Below the pieces are notes generated by a model. That model was not told the DNA's origin. It made no database searches and saw only the letters and a list, made by a program, of their open reading frames with translations. A DNA stretch of 64,000 bases, taken from the NCBI GenBank assembly GCA_002310215.1, contig DBYR01000019.1, positions 33,744 through 97,743 on the forward strand, read 5' to 3'. The translations under genes were made by a program, and so were the position numbers. Source of the stretch: Bacteroidales bacterium UBA1181 (GTDB taxonomy: Bacteria; Bacteroidota; Bacteroidia; Bacteroidales; Paludibacteraceae). Below, one piece after another: positions 9,836 through 19,200 of this stretch. Within the stretch, counting starts at the first letter, position 1, and every line of letters begins with the position of its first letter.

Positions 9836-11566
9836 TCATCTTACAATTAATTCGATGCCGTTTATGAGGTATACGCCAGATGGTATGGGTATCCTCTTCT
9901 CTTCCATGGAGGAGATGCTAAAGTTTGTTATGTGTCTGCCGTCTATGGAGTAGATGTCGACTACTATGTTTTCTTTGGAATAGAGAAATAATTCGCTAAA
10001 TCCACCTATCACTTTCAGGTTATTTACCCGTGTAATTTGGTCTTCTTGCCACTCAAGATAAATGAACACGTCACCTGAAGGCATTACGAATGACAATTGG
10101 TTATTTTCTACTGTTATAGGCACTGAATCCATGTTACAGATCGCGGTGGCACCAGACAAGGTGTATCCTGGGTCGGGAGTAACATTTAATTTCACTTCTT
10201 TCCCTTCCGAGAACGCCAATAGGTTTTCTTCTATTATTCCATGAAAATTATATACTAACACATTGTAGATGGGGGAGGAAAGATTGGCAAAGTAAGGATA
10301 TTTGCTGTCACCCAAGCAAGCCCAATGTGAGAATATGGAGTCTTGGGCCTCGTCCACCCATGCATTTAGATTATCGGTAAGTACCTGAAAACTATCGGGA
10401 TGGATAATGGAGCAATCCGTCATAATGCCGTTATTACTATTGACTAACGTTAAGTTTTGGCCCATTGCGTAACAGTGGTTTAAATTGCCTTCATTTGACG
10501 ACAGGATAGATACGCTTGTCCCAGGGACATAGACAACTCCGGATGTATATATGTTATAGATATTCCCTGAAAATTCATTTACTCCGATGGCTCCGCCTCC
10601 TTGTGATACGGAACATAAAACATTTCCAATATTGTATGAATTGTATATGAGTCCTTCTACACCGTCAAATCCTCCATTGTAGCCGACCAATCCGCCGACC
10701 TCTTTCTCCGCGGATAATTCTCCACGATTATAATTGTTGAAGAATAGGCCATCGTTTCTTCCCACTATGCCTCCCACTTTTTGTTTGCCTGATACGAAGG
10801 AATTGTTTGCGCAATTCTGTACAATTCCCATAGGGCGGTTGTAGCAATTGGAAAAAGAGGAGAATCCTCCGTTGTACCCTACTAATCCACCGGACCCCGT
10901 ATAGCCGTATATTTCGCCGTAATTATAACTTTTGTATAGACCACCATAATTGTATCCGCAAATGCCTCCTGTGGCAAGATAACTGCGTATAGTCGCTTCA
11001 TTTCGACATTGTGATACGACTCCAAAATTTCCTCCGACTATACCCCCGGCGTATTGCCAAGATTCCACATCACAGCCTTCGTTCGAGCAATTAGAAATAA
11101 CCCCACTACTTGCGCCAGCTATAGCGCCCGCCCAAAAGGATGCATATATGGATCCCTGAACGATAAGGTTGGAGATTTTCCCGTATGGGCCAACGTATCC
11201 AAATAATCCTCTGTATGACGTTCTTGCTCCTCTTGTTTGGATATATATATTGCTGACAGTGTGCCCATCCCCATTGAAATCGCCTTCGAAATAATTTTCT
11301 ATTGAACCTATTGAACTCCAGTCGGACAGATTTTCTCCACATACCGTGGATAAGTTAATGTCGTTTGCCAGTTTGAAGAAATATCCTTTGTAATCCGTTC
11401 CCTGATTGACTTCCTGCGCAAGTATTTGTAGATCGACTTCCGATTTTATAAGGTAAGGGGAGCGTTGTGTGCCTTCTCCCTCCCATTTCTGACCCATGGT
11501 TTGTGCGGTGGATGAGAAAAAAGGCAGCGAACAGAATAGTAATATTATATGAAGTAATCTATACAT
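9836..11566 (-). CDS. Secreted GLUG-repeat protein with T9SS sorting domain
   Basis: A 576-residue exported protein. A signal peptide (residues 1-21, ending FFSSTAQT) precedes a long repeat region with GLUG-type motifs such as GLFGYVG, GGIVGGN, GGICGYN, GGLVGYN and GGIVGRN, which usually form a beta-solenoid surface domain. A Listeria-Bacteroides-like segment (YNVLVYNFHGIIEE) follows. The last 70 residues (INNLKVIGGF-like start, VDIYSIDGRHI, then GVYLINGIELIVR) match a T9SS type A sorting domain. It probably ends up on the outer surface as an adhesin-like protein. It starts 18 bases after the GDPD-like gene, in the same direction, so they probably share a transcript. Confidence 0.75.
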   Translation of the reverse strand: MYRLLHIILLFCSLPFFSSTAQTMGQKWEGEGTQRSPYLIKSEVDLQILAQEVNQGTDYKGYFFKLANDINLSTVCGENLSDWSSIGSIENYFEGDFNGDGHTVSNIYIQTRGARTSYRGLFGYVGPYGKISNLIVQGSIYASFWAGAIAGASSGVISNCSNEGCDVESWQYAGGIVGGNFGVVSQCRNEATIRSYLATGGICGYNYGGLYKSYNYGEIYGYTGSGGLVGYNGGFSSFSNCYNRPMGIVQNCANNSFVSGKQKVGGIVGRNDGLFFNNYNRGELSAEKEVGGLVGYNGGFDGVEGLIYNSYNIGNVLCSVSQGGGAIGVNEFSGNIYNIYTSGVVYVPGTSVSILSSNEGNLNHCYAMGQNLTLVNSNNGIMTDCSIIHPDSFQVLTDNLNAWVDEAQDSIFSHWACLGDSKYPYFANLSSPIYNVLVYNFHGIIEENLLAFSEGKEVKLNVTPDPGYTLSGATAICNMDSVPITVENNQLSFVMPSGDVFIYLEWQEDQITRVNNLKVIGGFSELFLYSKENIVVDIYSIDGRHITNFSISSMEEKRIPIPSGVYLINGIELIVR

Positions 11567-11584
11567 TATATGCTAATCTTTAGT

Positions 11585-12355
11585 TTATTCTTCGATTTTA
11601 CCTGTCATGGGATTGTAGTAGTCCGTATATATGAGATCTACATCTGTTCCTAAATGTTCATCAAAAAAATCTAATGAATTGCTTGTATACATTGCAATTT
11701 TAATAGGCAGAAGGCATCTTATGCGGGATATTTCCTTGAAATTATCGGTAGTGGAATTCGCTATGAAATCTATTCTTGTTTTCCCATTCAAAAGATTCTC
11801 AATAATTTCTTCGGTTAAATTAGTAGCGGGATGGGAATACATAGGGTGATATCCCGCTTCCCTTAGGCGAGTGAAATCTTCAATCGAGAAGGCTTCGACA
11901 TACACACGGTTTCTGATTCCGGAAAGGCTTTTATCTAATATTTCCACATCAGATATTTTATCGGTGACCAGAAATACGGAGGGATTTTGTTGTAGGATTT
12001 CCACCACTTCATCTATTGAAATAGGGGTTAACTCCCCATAGATAAGCGACGATTTAAATGATTCGAGTGTGATAGCGCTATCACCCAGTTCCGAATGTCC
12101 TGTGACGTTATTGAAGCTTTCCCAATCGTGAGCCGCCACTAAATGGCCATCCGAAGTGACGACCATGTCTATTTCAATGAAGGTATAGCCGTTCCTTATG
12201 GATTGCATGATAGCTTCCCTGCTATTACTGTATATCATCCAACTGATCTCACCGCCTGCTCCTCCTCCATGCGCTATGTAATTCGGGAATGTCTGGGCAT
12301 TTAGAGTCAGGAAGTGCAGAAATAATATTGATAATATAGTCAGACGCCTTTTCAT
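11585..12355 (-). CDS. Secreted glycerophosphodiester phosphodiesterase-like protein
   Basis: A 256-residue protein of the GDPD/PI-PLC-like TIM barrel family with a signal peptide (MKRRLTILSILFLHFLTLNA, cleaved near residue 21). Visible motifs are IAHGGG (family AHRG), FIEIDMVVTSDGHLVAAHD with the metal-binding E-x-D and the acid/base His, and LVTDKI where the family has a Glu. The Arg of HRG and the Glu of PENT are replaced, so substrate use may differ from classical GDPDs, which split glycerophosphodiesters into glycerol-3-phosphate and an alcohol. The ATG at 12355 starts a clean signal peptide; an in-frame ATG at 12367 adds four residues. It follows the LtaS-like gene, separated by a terminator. 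Confidence 0.75.
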   Translation of the reverse strand: MKRRLTILSILFLHFLTLNAQTFPNYIAHGGGAGGEISWMIYSNSREAIMQSIRNGYTFIEIDMVVTSDGHLVAAHDWESFNNVTGHSELGDSAITLESFKSSLIYGELTPISIDEVVEILQQNPSVFLVTDKISDVEILDKSLSGIRNRVYVEAFSIEDFTRLREAGYHPMYSHPATNLTEEIIENLLNGKTRIDFIANSTTDNFKEISRIRCLLPIKIAMYTSNSLDFFDEHLGTDVDLIYTDYYNPMTGKIEE

Positions 12356-12442
12356 TGTACATGGCATTGTTTACATGGTTAATCTGGCATAAAGTGTCGG
12401 ATAAACCGCCTGCAAATGTAATAAGTTTTAGGATAAAACAAA

Positions 12443-12475
12443 AAAGTGGAGTTAGTGTAAACATAACTCCACTTT
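12443..12475 (-). terminator. Intrinsic terminator after the LtaS-like gene
   Basis: Perfect 12-base arms AAAGTGGAGTTA (12443-12454) and TAACTCCACTTT (12464-12475). Read on the minus strand the stem is followed by TTTTTTGTTTTA. It separates the LtaS-like transcript from the GDPD-like gene. Confidence 0.85.
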
Positions 12476-12496
12476 CCATGCTATTTGAAATAGTGA

Positions 12497-14254
12497 TTAT
12501 TCCTTGGTCTCTTTATTCTCCTGGAAGAAATCGCTACGTATGATCATCCCGCACAAATCCGAGAGATCCCCCTCGTTCATCGTTCGTTCAATAGGTTTTG
12601 TCAAGTCACAACCAATACCTCTCCATGGGTAGTTGTCCAACTTGAAGATACTTAACAGAGTTGGATAGATGTCCATGTGGTAGGTCGTATCCGTGATCTC
12701 TTTTGTCTGTAGGTTCTTAGGCGAGTGGATGATAAATGGCACGAAATAGGAAGCGTCAGCGGCATTTAATGCCTTTCCTGTTTCGGATCCGGCGAAATCT
12801 TGTCGGCTATCATTGAATATCGAGTGGTCGCCTACAATGACGATTGTCGTGTTTTGCATTTTAGGGTTATCCTTCACTGCGTCCAAAAATTGTCCGATAC
12901 ATCTGTCCGTATAGTTCACGCTCTTCAGGTAATTGATTTTATCTGTTGGAAGTCCGTCGTTAGGGACTTCGAGCGTGGAAAGGCCAGCATATTTCCAGAA
13001 CGGAGCGTGGGAGGCCATTGTAACAGCTTGGATGCAATATGGTTCAGGAATGGAATCTATTGTCGCCGCCAAGTCGTTGAACAGTTCCTCATCCGAACAT
13101 TCTTTAGCATATAAGGTCGGATAGCCCCATGGTTTGGAAATGTTTATTTGGTTCCATGCGGAAGCGTCGGTAGGGATTCTCATGATGTTGTGTGATCCTA
13201 ACTTTGCCATCGCATCGCCAATTGAATAATATTTATTGTTGGTGTATGCAAAGCTGACCGCCTCGTATATCAAAGGCATGAGTCCTGTGTTGATGGTCAA
13301 CTGGGCGTCGCTGGATGCTCCACGTTGTGTCTGGGCGCTCATTTTTACTCCGTAAATGGAATTTGTTTGCGTCAGTTTGTTCAGATTGGGGGTGATTTCC
13401 TGCCCGTTGATGTTTTTGCCGATAACCCAACCCTCTAAGCTTTCGAACAAGATGATAACCAAGTTGTCTCGTAAGGTGTCCTGTTTATTGGTAAATGACA
13501 TGTGGGACGTGATTTTGGCGATCTGGTCATCTGTCAGTTGAGACTTTGCTGGTATATCCTCGAGATTAGAATAGAAATATATTTCCGACCATAAGTTAGA
13601 AAATATGGTGTAGTCGGCGGCAAATGTTTTTCGTCCCTCTCCAGTTACGTTTAATTGCTTGCAGATGTTTGTCGGCATCCCCCAAATATTATGGAAGTGG
13701 ACGGGCTTAATCATGAATAGGAAGATGGAGATGAGCAATGCCGGTACGCCTAATCTCCAATGTATTTGCTCTGGTTGGTTCAGTTTTTTCAGCCACACGT
13801 AGATGAATGCTCCTGTTATGATAAACATCAGTATATCGGAGAAGTGGATGAATACGAAAATACTATCCCAAAAGCCATTCATGTTTCCTACAATTCGGAA
13901 GTCATAACCCGTAATCATTAATCCGTGGCTACGTAAACTGATTAGGTTCGCCCAGATCCAGATATCTAATATGAAATCCAGGACAAAACCGCCGATAAAG
14001 TATTTGGAACAAAGACCTACTGCCACAAAGAACAATGCAACACCCACATAGATGGAATAGTTTACAAGGAACTCATTGATGGGAGATTCGCATCCCGACC
14101 AAATATGTAATCCGTTGTTAACCGTATTTGTGAACAATAAAAGTTTAACAAGGACAGTTACGAAAAATGCCGCGATGAATATCCACTTGTTTCTATCCAT
14201 ATCTTTGGGTATGGATTTTAGGTAATCTTTGATTTTTGCGATGACCGTGTTCAT
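12497..14254 (-). CDS. LtaS-like phosphoglycerol transferase (sulfatase fold)
   Basis: A 585-residue protein of the lipoteichoic acid synthase/MdoB family. Five hydrophobic segments (about residues 20-190) are followed by a periplasmic alkaline-phosphatase-fold domain with ILFESLEG, RGASSDAQ (S314 is in the place of the nucleophilic Thr of LtaS), SHAPFW and GDHSIFND. Family members move phosphoglycerol from phosphatidylglycerol to a lipid-linked or periplasmic glycan. In a Gram-negative Bacteroidales the acceptor is probably a surface polysaccharide or periplasmic glucan. The GT32-type gene lies 44 bases upstream and a promoter-like box overlaps its end. Phosphoethanolamine transfer is the main alternative. 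Confidence 0.8.
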   Translation of the reverse strand: MNTVIAKIKDYLKSIPKDMDRNKWIFIAAFFVTVLVKLLLFTNTVNNGLHIWSGCESPINEFLVNYSIYVGVALFFVAVGLCSKYFIGGFVLDFILDIWIWANLISLRSHGLMITGYDFRIVGNMNGFWDSIFVFIHFSDILMFIITGAFIYVWLKKLNQPEQIHWRLGVPALLISIFLFMIKPVHFHNIWGMPTNICKQLNVTGEGRKTFAADYTIFSNLWSEIYFYSNLEDIPAKSQLTDDQIAKITSHMSFTNKQDTLRDNLVIILFESLEGWVIGKNINGQEITPNLNKLTQTNSIYGVKMSAQTQRGASSDAQLTINTGLMPLIYEAVSFAYTNNKYYSIGDAMAKLGSHNIMRIPTDASAWNQINISKPWGYPTLYAKECSDEELFNDLAATIDSIPEPYCIQAVTMASHAPFWKYAGLSTLEVPNDGLPTDKINYLKSVNYTDRCIGQFLDAVKDNPKMQNTTIVIVGDHSIFNDSRQDFAGSETGKALNAADASYFVPFIIHSPKNLQTKEITDTTYHMDIYPTLLSIFKLDNYPWRGIGCDLTKPIERTMNEGDLSDLCGMIIRSDFFQENKETKE

Positions 14255-14289
14255 ATTTTTTAAAATTTTATATTATATTTTTTTCTGCG

Positions 14290-14297
14290 CAAATTTA
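14290..14297 (-). promoter_or_regulatory. Promoter -7 box for the LtaS-like gene
   Basis: TAAATTTG on the minus strand, 36 bases before the ATG at 14254 and just after the GT32 stop. No clear -33 TTTG is seen, so this is weaker than other promoters here. Confidence 0.35.
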
Positions 14298-14298
14298 A

Positions 14299-15048
14299 TC
14301 ATTTCATCTGTTTTTCTTTCCATTCCCTAAGACCAATTTTTTTGATGATTTTGTTAATTGTTTCAGGGCCTAATATCCTTGAGAAGCATTTTTTTATTTT
14401 GGAAGCGACTCGTACATGTTTTGGCATCCAGGAGCCCGCAAAGTGATGGATACAATAACTGTTCTCCGTAAGGCTCAATTTTCCCGTATTTTGGGAAATC
14501 GGGCAAAAATATTCTGAAGGGTACATGGTGGTGAGGTTTTCAAAATCCTGGTATGAGTTGTTCATGATTAATCCCCTCTCCAGCATGTAATTTGTTATTA
14601 GGGTTGTGTTTGTTGTGAGGTCGAATGTGTTATCTTCATTGACGAAGTGCCGGTTGTCATAATCTCGTAAGAGTTCCTTCACCCATGTGCCACCTTTCTC
14701 GCTTGCCATCATTCCTGTTGGCACATATCCGCTGCTCTCAAATCCGGAAAATGCGTGCAGGTGCAGGAATGGTGTTAGACTTTTAAGCACTTCCACATCG
14801 GTGTCCATGTAAATCCCACCTTCCATGTAAAGCGCATATAGCCGAACATAATCGGTGACAAAAGCGAATTTCCTATTTTCGTATGCTTCCTTCACATAGG
14901 TGTTGGATTGTATATCGAATGTCTCCTCGTCCCATCTCTTTATCTCGTAGTCCGGCATGTGTTTTTTCCATGACTCGATGCATTTCAGCGCCAATGAGGG
15001 CATCTCTCCTCTTCCAAACCAACAATAGTGTATTATTTTCGGAATCAT
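14299..15048 (-). CDS. GT32-type glycosyltransferase (capsular polysaccharide synthesis)
   Basis: A 249-residue protein of the glycosyltransferase sugar-binding DXD (GT32-like) family. It starts MIPKIIHYCWFGRGEMP, a family hallmark, and has FVTDYVRLYALYMEGG and the DXD in MDTDVEV (around residue 84), where a divalent metal and the nucleotide sugar bind. Small cytoplasmic members add hexoses or hexosamines to glycans. It precedes the LtaS-like gene on the same strand and faces the Wzx/Wzy operon, so it probably belongs to the same glycan pathway. Donor and acceptor are unknown. Confidence 0.85.
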   Translation of the reverse strand: MIPKIIHYCWFGRGEMPSLALKCIESWKKHMPDYEIKRWDEETFDIQSNTYVKEAYENRKFAFVTDYVRLYALYMEGGIYMDTDVEVLKSLTPFLHLHAFSGFESSGYVPTGMMASEKGGTWVKELLRDYDNRHFVNEDNTFDLTTNTTLITNYMLERGLIMNNSYQDFENLTTMYPSEYFCPISQNTGKLSLTENSYCIHHFAGSWMPKHVRVASKIKKCFSRILGPETINKIIKKIGLREWKEKQMK

Positions 15049-15120
15049 TTCGTATCTTTCAAAATATTAGTGTTGTACATGGTCGTTCCCTTTTGCTGGA
15101 ACCGTCCTTTTTAACGGACG

Positions 15121-15128
15121 CAAAACTA
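15121..15128 (-). promoter_or_regulatory. Promoter -7 box for the GT32-type gene
   Basis: TAGTTTTG on the minus strand, 73 bases before the ATG at 15048. The remaining 15129-15351 gap holds only the C25 operon terminator and no supported gene. Confidence 0.35.
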
Positions 15129-15299
15129 CTTTTTTTTTTGTAATCTGAAAAATCTTTGGAGACGTTTTCTTTAGAATGTGGCAGGTCTCCCGCTCTTAAA
15201 TTTGAACGGAATGTTGTACACGTGCTGTTGTTTGGTGCCATGATATGTTTTTTGAATCTGTTCGATCGATTAGGACGGACGGTGAATGTTTAGAAAATG

Positions 15300-15329
15300 G
15301 AAGCACCAGAGATTGTTCCCTGGTGCTTC
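15300..15329 (-). terminator. Intrinsic terminator of the C25 protease operon
   Basis: Ten-base arms GAAGCACCAG (15300-15309) and CTGGTGCTTC (15320-15329) with a 10-base loop, 22 bases past the C25 stop codon on the minus strand; CCATTTTC follows. Confidence 0.7.
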
Positions 15330-15351
15330 TGTTTTTGGTGATAGGATGGAT

Positions 15352-18024
15352 TTATATTCCTTTCCCTTCCGTTATCATGATTTTCTTCACGATATTACCG
15401 TACTTCACAGTATAGATTCCGTGGTTGAGCTTTACCTTCTGTTGGGTGATGTCGTGCCCAATGAAAACGGTTCTTCCCAATATGTCAGAAATCTCAACGT
15501 CAGATGGGTTCATGAGGTTAATAACCAATGTGTTACCGTTAACATAGAGGATATCATCTGTGTCACGGGTATCATTCGTTTCGGTTATCTCTTCATTGTC
15601 AAGCACAACGTCATGATGTACGATTCCATCTCCATCATGCGCGGAAGTTGTATTGCGCGGGACATAGTTGCTGATAGGCTCATTATATCCAAATGGACAA
15701 TCGTAATTGTAACCCAAGGAGGCGAGCATATCACCACCGTTTGTCCTAAATCCAGGAAGCAAATGAATCGATTCTTTTGCCATAAGCGTCAGTTTGCCAC
15801 CATTTACCACGACGTCGCCACTTTTGTAGCTGGTTGTGACGTTGGTGCCTGCATATATGCTATCTGCAAGTACATCTCTATCGTATTCGATGTTTTCATC
15901 TTGTAGATAATTCACAGAGTGCATCACGTATGGTTTGTAATTATGCTTGGATATGACGATGTTATAAGGATAAGTCACATTTGTGAAGATGGCGGAATTA
16001 GATCCGTTCATGACTTGGATAACGTCGCCGGATTGGCTACTCAAAACGATTTTACATCCATTGACGTCGCCTGTCTTCACGGTGACGGTGGTGCCGTTTT
16101 GGGTTATCTGTGGGTCAAAGCATGCTGGCACCTCGGTGTATATTTCCATACTTGGGTCGCCGAAATAGTGATATTCCCTGCATGTGAAATCAAGACATCC
16201 CGGATCTTTGAATCCGGAATTATACATTTGAATAAACCCGGAACGCAGCACCTTCCCCATTTCAAAGGTTGTATTAGGAGCTTCGTACGAATAATCATCT
16301 CCGTGGTAGTTCTCGATTCCAGGATTGGTAAGCATTGTATTAAACATACCAATCAGAAAAGCGTCATTCCAGTAAGAATATGAGACATTAGAGGCGGCAA
16401 TTACGCCCACCGCTCCCGTATTTGGTTCAAGGAGAAACTTTTCCGCAAGACACTTATCCTTATGGAATCCACCCGAGAGGCATGTTATGCTAAACACAAC
16501 CGACAATTTGTTCTTGTTGGTTAGCTTTTCAATATCGTAAGTGCTAAAGCCTACACTACCCCACGAGTCGTACCATCCGTGTGCACGGTACAAGGCGTAG
16601 AAATTGCCCTTGCTGATATCGTCAGTAATATTTTTTGCATTACCTGTCCAGGCATCTCTGTTGAGAAGTTCGGCTGGCATTTCCTCCCCATTACAGTAAT
16701 ATTGGTTATAATATTTCGGGAAATAATCGGAATTATATTCTCGGGCTATGGTTTTCCCCCATCCCATCATATAATCCCTTATTTTCTCGGATGTTGAAAC
16801 AAATACACGGTCTTCGTAGCCGTCAGGCTTTTCATCATTGTCTTGGGCAAAAGAACAATGAGTGGCATGGTTATAATAGTAATCATCTTCTATAGGGTAT
16901 CTCTCGTAGTTGATGATTTTGTCGACCACTATGTTTGCATCACTTGCATATTTTGTGGGAATTCTACCATGGCACATGTTGGGTAGTAGATAGCTTCCCC
17001 CGGCGTAAGGGGCATCGGATAGGTATATAGGGTCAACGCCAATTGTTCTTACCCAGCCAGTATCATTGATGAATTCTACTGATGGCACATTTTCGTGGTC
17101 ACCGAAAATTAGAAGATACTCCGGATGCTCCTTCTCGTAAAAGCTTGAGATCGCGTAGTGAACTTCGGTACTACTACTCCATTTGTTTTGGGAGATGACG
17201 TGGCATTTGAAACCCTGCATGGTTTTCCATCTGACCAGCTTATCAACATACGGCACGAGTTCGTCTGTAGTGACGATAAGGTAGTCCGCCTTCTCTTTCT
17301 GAACAGGAGCTACTGGATGGGGCGCTTTTTGTGGGCGTGGAACGCCAGTCCTGTCCTGCACGTTTAGTCCGGAACCCGACATGAGTCCGCGCAACTCATC
17401 GTACACGTCAAAATCTATTGATGTCCATGTTTGCTTGGATTTTGGCACAATACGGAACGTGATGGATTTGTAGCATCGGATTTTTGATGTCTTTGGGTTA
17501 TATTGAATCGGATTAACTTGTATTCCAATATATGGAATGGATTTGTATTGATGTACTTCGATGATTTCCGCATTTGATTTTGGAAAGAACATATCCGAAT
17601 CATATATGTTAGAGAACTTGATGGTATTATCATGTTTTGCCATCTCGAGGATCTTACCCTTCGTCGGCTTGACCATAACGTTCTCGAACTCGTTATAGGT
17701 TGCGTCTACCATCTCGATGGAACACGAGTCGGAATTTGTGATTAGCAAGTCGATAAATATAGGTAGTTCCGGGTCTCCTAACGATGAGATATAGCTGGCG
17801 CCTTGCATCTTAAGTCCTTTGTAGGTCTTGCCGTTGTACGTGTAATTATCCATGCATAGACCTTCAAAAGTATAAGATATCTCAAAGTAGCTTTCGTATT
17901 TAATCGCTGTCTTCTTCACATTGTAGACCGTCGAATCCTCATATCCGTTCGTAAACGAAAGATATTGTGTGGCGTTCGACAGTAGTGGGAAGAAAGCTAA
18001 TAATATTAAAAGTCTGATTTTCAT
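15352..18024 (-). CDS. Gingipain-like C25 cysteine protease, T9SS cargo
   Basis: An 890-residue secreted protease. Signal peptide at 1-18; residues about 20-215 look like the C25 propeptide; the catalytic region begins near 245 (YLIVTTDELVPYVDKLVRW). His482 (YRAHGW) and Cys515 (ITCLSGGF) are 33 residues apart, the same separation as in RgpB. The C-terminal 60-70 residues (VEISDILGRTVFIG, then GIYTVKYG) fit a T9SS type A sorting domain. It should therefore be cell-surface or secreted. Arg or Lys specificity cannot be judged. The T9SS sortase PorU is also C25 but is longer and lacks a cleavable sorting domain. It follows the fibre-like gene by 18 bases. Confidence 0.8.
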   Translation of the reverse strand: MKIRLLILLAFFPLLSNATQYLSFTNGYEDSTVYNVKKTAIKYESYFEISYTFEGLCMDNYTYNGKTYKGLKMQGASYISSLGDPELPIFIDLLITNSDSCSIEMVDATYNEFENVMVKPTKGKILEMAKHDNTIKFSNIYDSDMFFPKSNAEIIEVHQYKSIPYIGIQVNPIQYNPKTSKIRCYKSITFRIVPKSKQTWTSIDFDVYDELRGLMSGSGLNVQDRTGVPRPQKAPHPVAPVQKEKADYLIVTTDELVPYVDKLVRWKTMQGFKCHVISQNKWSSSTEVHYAISSFYEKEHPEYLLIFGDHENVPSVEFINDTGWVRTIGVDPIYLSDAPYAGGSYLLPNMCHGRIPTKYASDANIVVDKIINYERYPIEDDYYYNHATHCSFAQDNDEKPDGYEDRVFVSTSEKIRDYMMGWGKTIAREYNSDYFPKYYNQYYCNGEEMPAELLNRDAWTGNAKNITDDISKGNFYALYRAHGWYDSWGSVGFSTYDIEKLTNKNKLSVVFSITCLSGGFHKDKCLAEKFLLEPNTGAVGVIAASNVSYSYWNDAFLIGMFNTMLTNPGIENYHGDDYSYEAPNTTFEMGKVLRSGFIQMYNSGFKDPGCLDFTCREYHYFGDPSMEIYTEVPACFDPQITQNGTTVTVKTGDVNGCKIVLSSQSGDVIQVMNGSNSAIFTNVTYPYNIVISKHNYKPYVMHSVNYLQDENIEYDRDVLADSIYAGTNVTTSYKSGDVVVNGGKLTLMAKESIHLLPGFRTNGGDMLASLGYNYDCPFGYNEPISNYVPRNTTSAHDGDGIVHHDVVLDNEEITETNDTRDTDDILYVNGNTLVINLMNPSDVEISDILGRTVFIGHDITQQKVKLNHGIYTVKYGNIVKKIMITEGKGI

Positions 18025-18042
18025 AAGATTTCACCTTTCAGA

Positions 18043-19200
18043 TTATTTTTCTAGTGATTCAACTTTCGCCTTCAACGCTTCGTTTTCCTTCTCCAATTGG
18101 ATCAAGTGCAAAGTGAGTTCCTCCACCTTCTCGAGTAAGAGGTTGCTCATTTCCGAAACGCTCATGCCCTTTTGGGAAATCTCTGCGGCGGACGGAACGC
18201 CTGGGAGGTGCTTGTGCTCCTTCACGTAGTTCTCCACCTCTTTCAGCGACTTGAGGTTGTAGTTCTCCTCGAACACATAGTCGGCGGCGTTGTTGAGATC
18301 CACACGGATGTCCTTGGCTTTGAGTTGGTTAACGTTCATGTTGTCTGATGTGAGCTTGGAGACCTCTATTTCGTTGTGGCAAGTGATTTTGCCGTTCACC
18401 GTGAGGTCGTTGTCCATGAAGACTGAACCGATGTAGAAACGGTAGCTGTTGCCGCGGAAGTTGAGCGGCGAGTATCCGCCTATTTCATCGGACGTGATGG
18501 TGTTGGTCGGAACCTCTCCTTCGATGTTGACCACCCTGTCGAAGTGGATGCTGGAGCCTGGGGAAGTGAGCAGGAGCAACATCTCGTCCGATATATCCAA
18601 TACGGTTCTACCCTTCACATATAGTTTGTTGATGTCGCTGCTGGCTTGCGCACCGATGGCCACGTTGCCCTTGAAGTATGCGTTACCATAGCGGAACTTG
18701 TAGTCGGATGCGTTGAAGTGGAGAGAGGTGAGGTTGCCTTGCACTTTTGATTCAATCGTGTTGACGGACTTTTCCAGGTCCCTGTCGCTTGTTTGGCTGA
18801 TTGCTATGCCGGAATTGCCGGTGGTCTGCACATGGAAGGAGCTGTTGGTGACGTTGAAGTTGATGTTGCCCTCGAACCAGGTGTCTCCCTTGACATACAA
18901 CTTCTTCGTATCGAGCGGCTCGGTACCGATTCCCACGTTACCATTCCTGAATGCGAATTTGGACGCCTCGAAGCTGAGGCCGAATTTCGAGTCGTTATAC
19001 CCTGTCGTGTGGATGACACTTCCGCTTCCATCCGTTTCGTCCTTGAAATCGAGCTGGTGATAAAGCGCTGTTCTGACCGAAAGGCCGCCGTACAAGGCTG
19101 TTTTCCCACTGACATCCAATGTTTCAAACGATTCGGCGTTCGCCGTAGATACTGATAGAGCAATACCCATTGCCGCTACCCCAAATTTCGTAAAATTCAT
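18043..19200 (-). CDS. Secreted fibre-like protein with C-terminal coiled coil
   Basis: A 385-residue exported protein. The signal peptide is MNFTKFGVAAMGIALSVSTA (ATG at 19200; upstream in-frame starts would add a hydrophobic tail). The body has two repeats around GNVGIGTEPLDTKKLYVKG and GNVAIGAQASSDINKLYVKG, the pattern seen in Bacteroidota tail-fibre-like surface proteins. It ends with HKHLPGVPSAAEISQKG followed by a heptad-rich coiled coil (residues about 345-385) that probably trimerises. No T9SS domain or S74 chaperone is seen. It is co-directional with the C25 protease 18 bases on, so a joint surface role or processing by the protease is possible. Function unknown. Confidence 0.6.
   Translation of the reverse strand: MNFTKFGVAAMGIALSVSTANAESFETLDVSGKTALYGGLSVRTALYHQLDFKDETDGSGSVIHTTGYNDSKFGLSFEASKFAFRNGNVGIGTEPLDTKKLYVKGDTWFEGNINFNVTNSSFHVQTTGNSGIAISQTSDRDLEKSVNTIESKVQGNLTSLHFNASDYKFRYGNAYFKGNVAIGAQASSDINKLYVKGRTVLDISDEMLLLLTSPGSSIHFDRVVNIEGEVPTNTITSDEIGGYSPLNFRGNSYRFYIGSVFMDNDLTVNGKITCHNEIEVSKLTSDNMNVNQLKAKDIRVDLNNAADYVFEENYNLKSLKEVENYVKEHKHLPGVPSAAEISQKGMSVSEMSNLLLEKVEELTLHLIQLEKENEALKAKVESLEK

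Noticed and set aside
15286..15906. Plus-strand frame opposite the end of the C25 gene
   Set aside because: It overlaps the C25 operon terminator and the T9SS domain of the protease; translation shows no family.
15352..18024. Reading the C25 protease as the T9SS sortase PorU
   Set aside because: It has a gingipain-like propeptide and a cargo-type sorting domain and is shorter than PorU.
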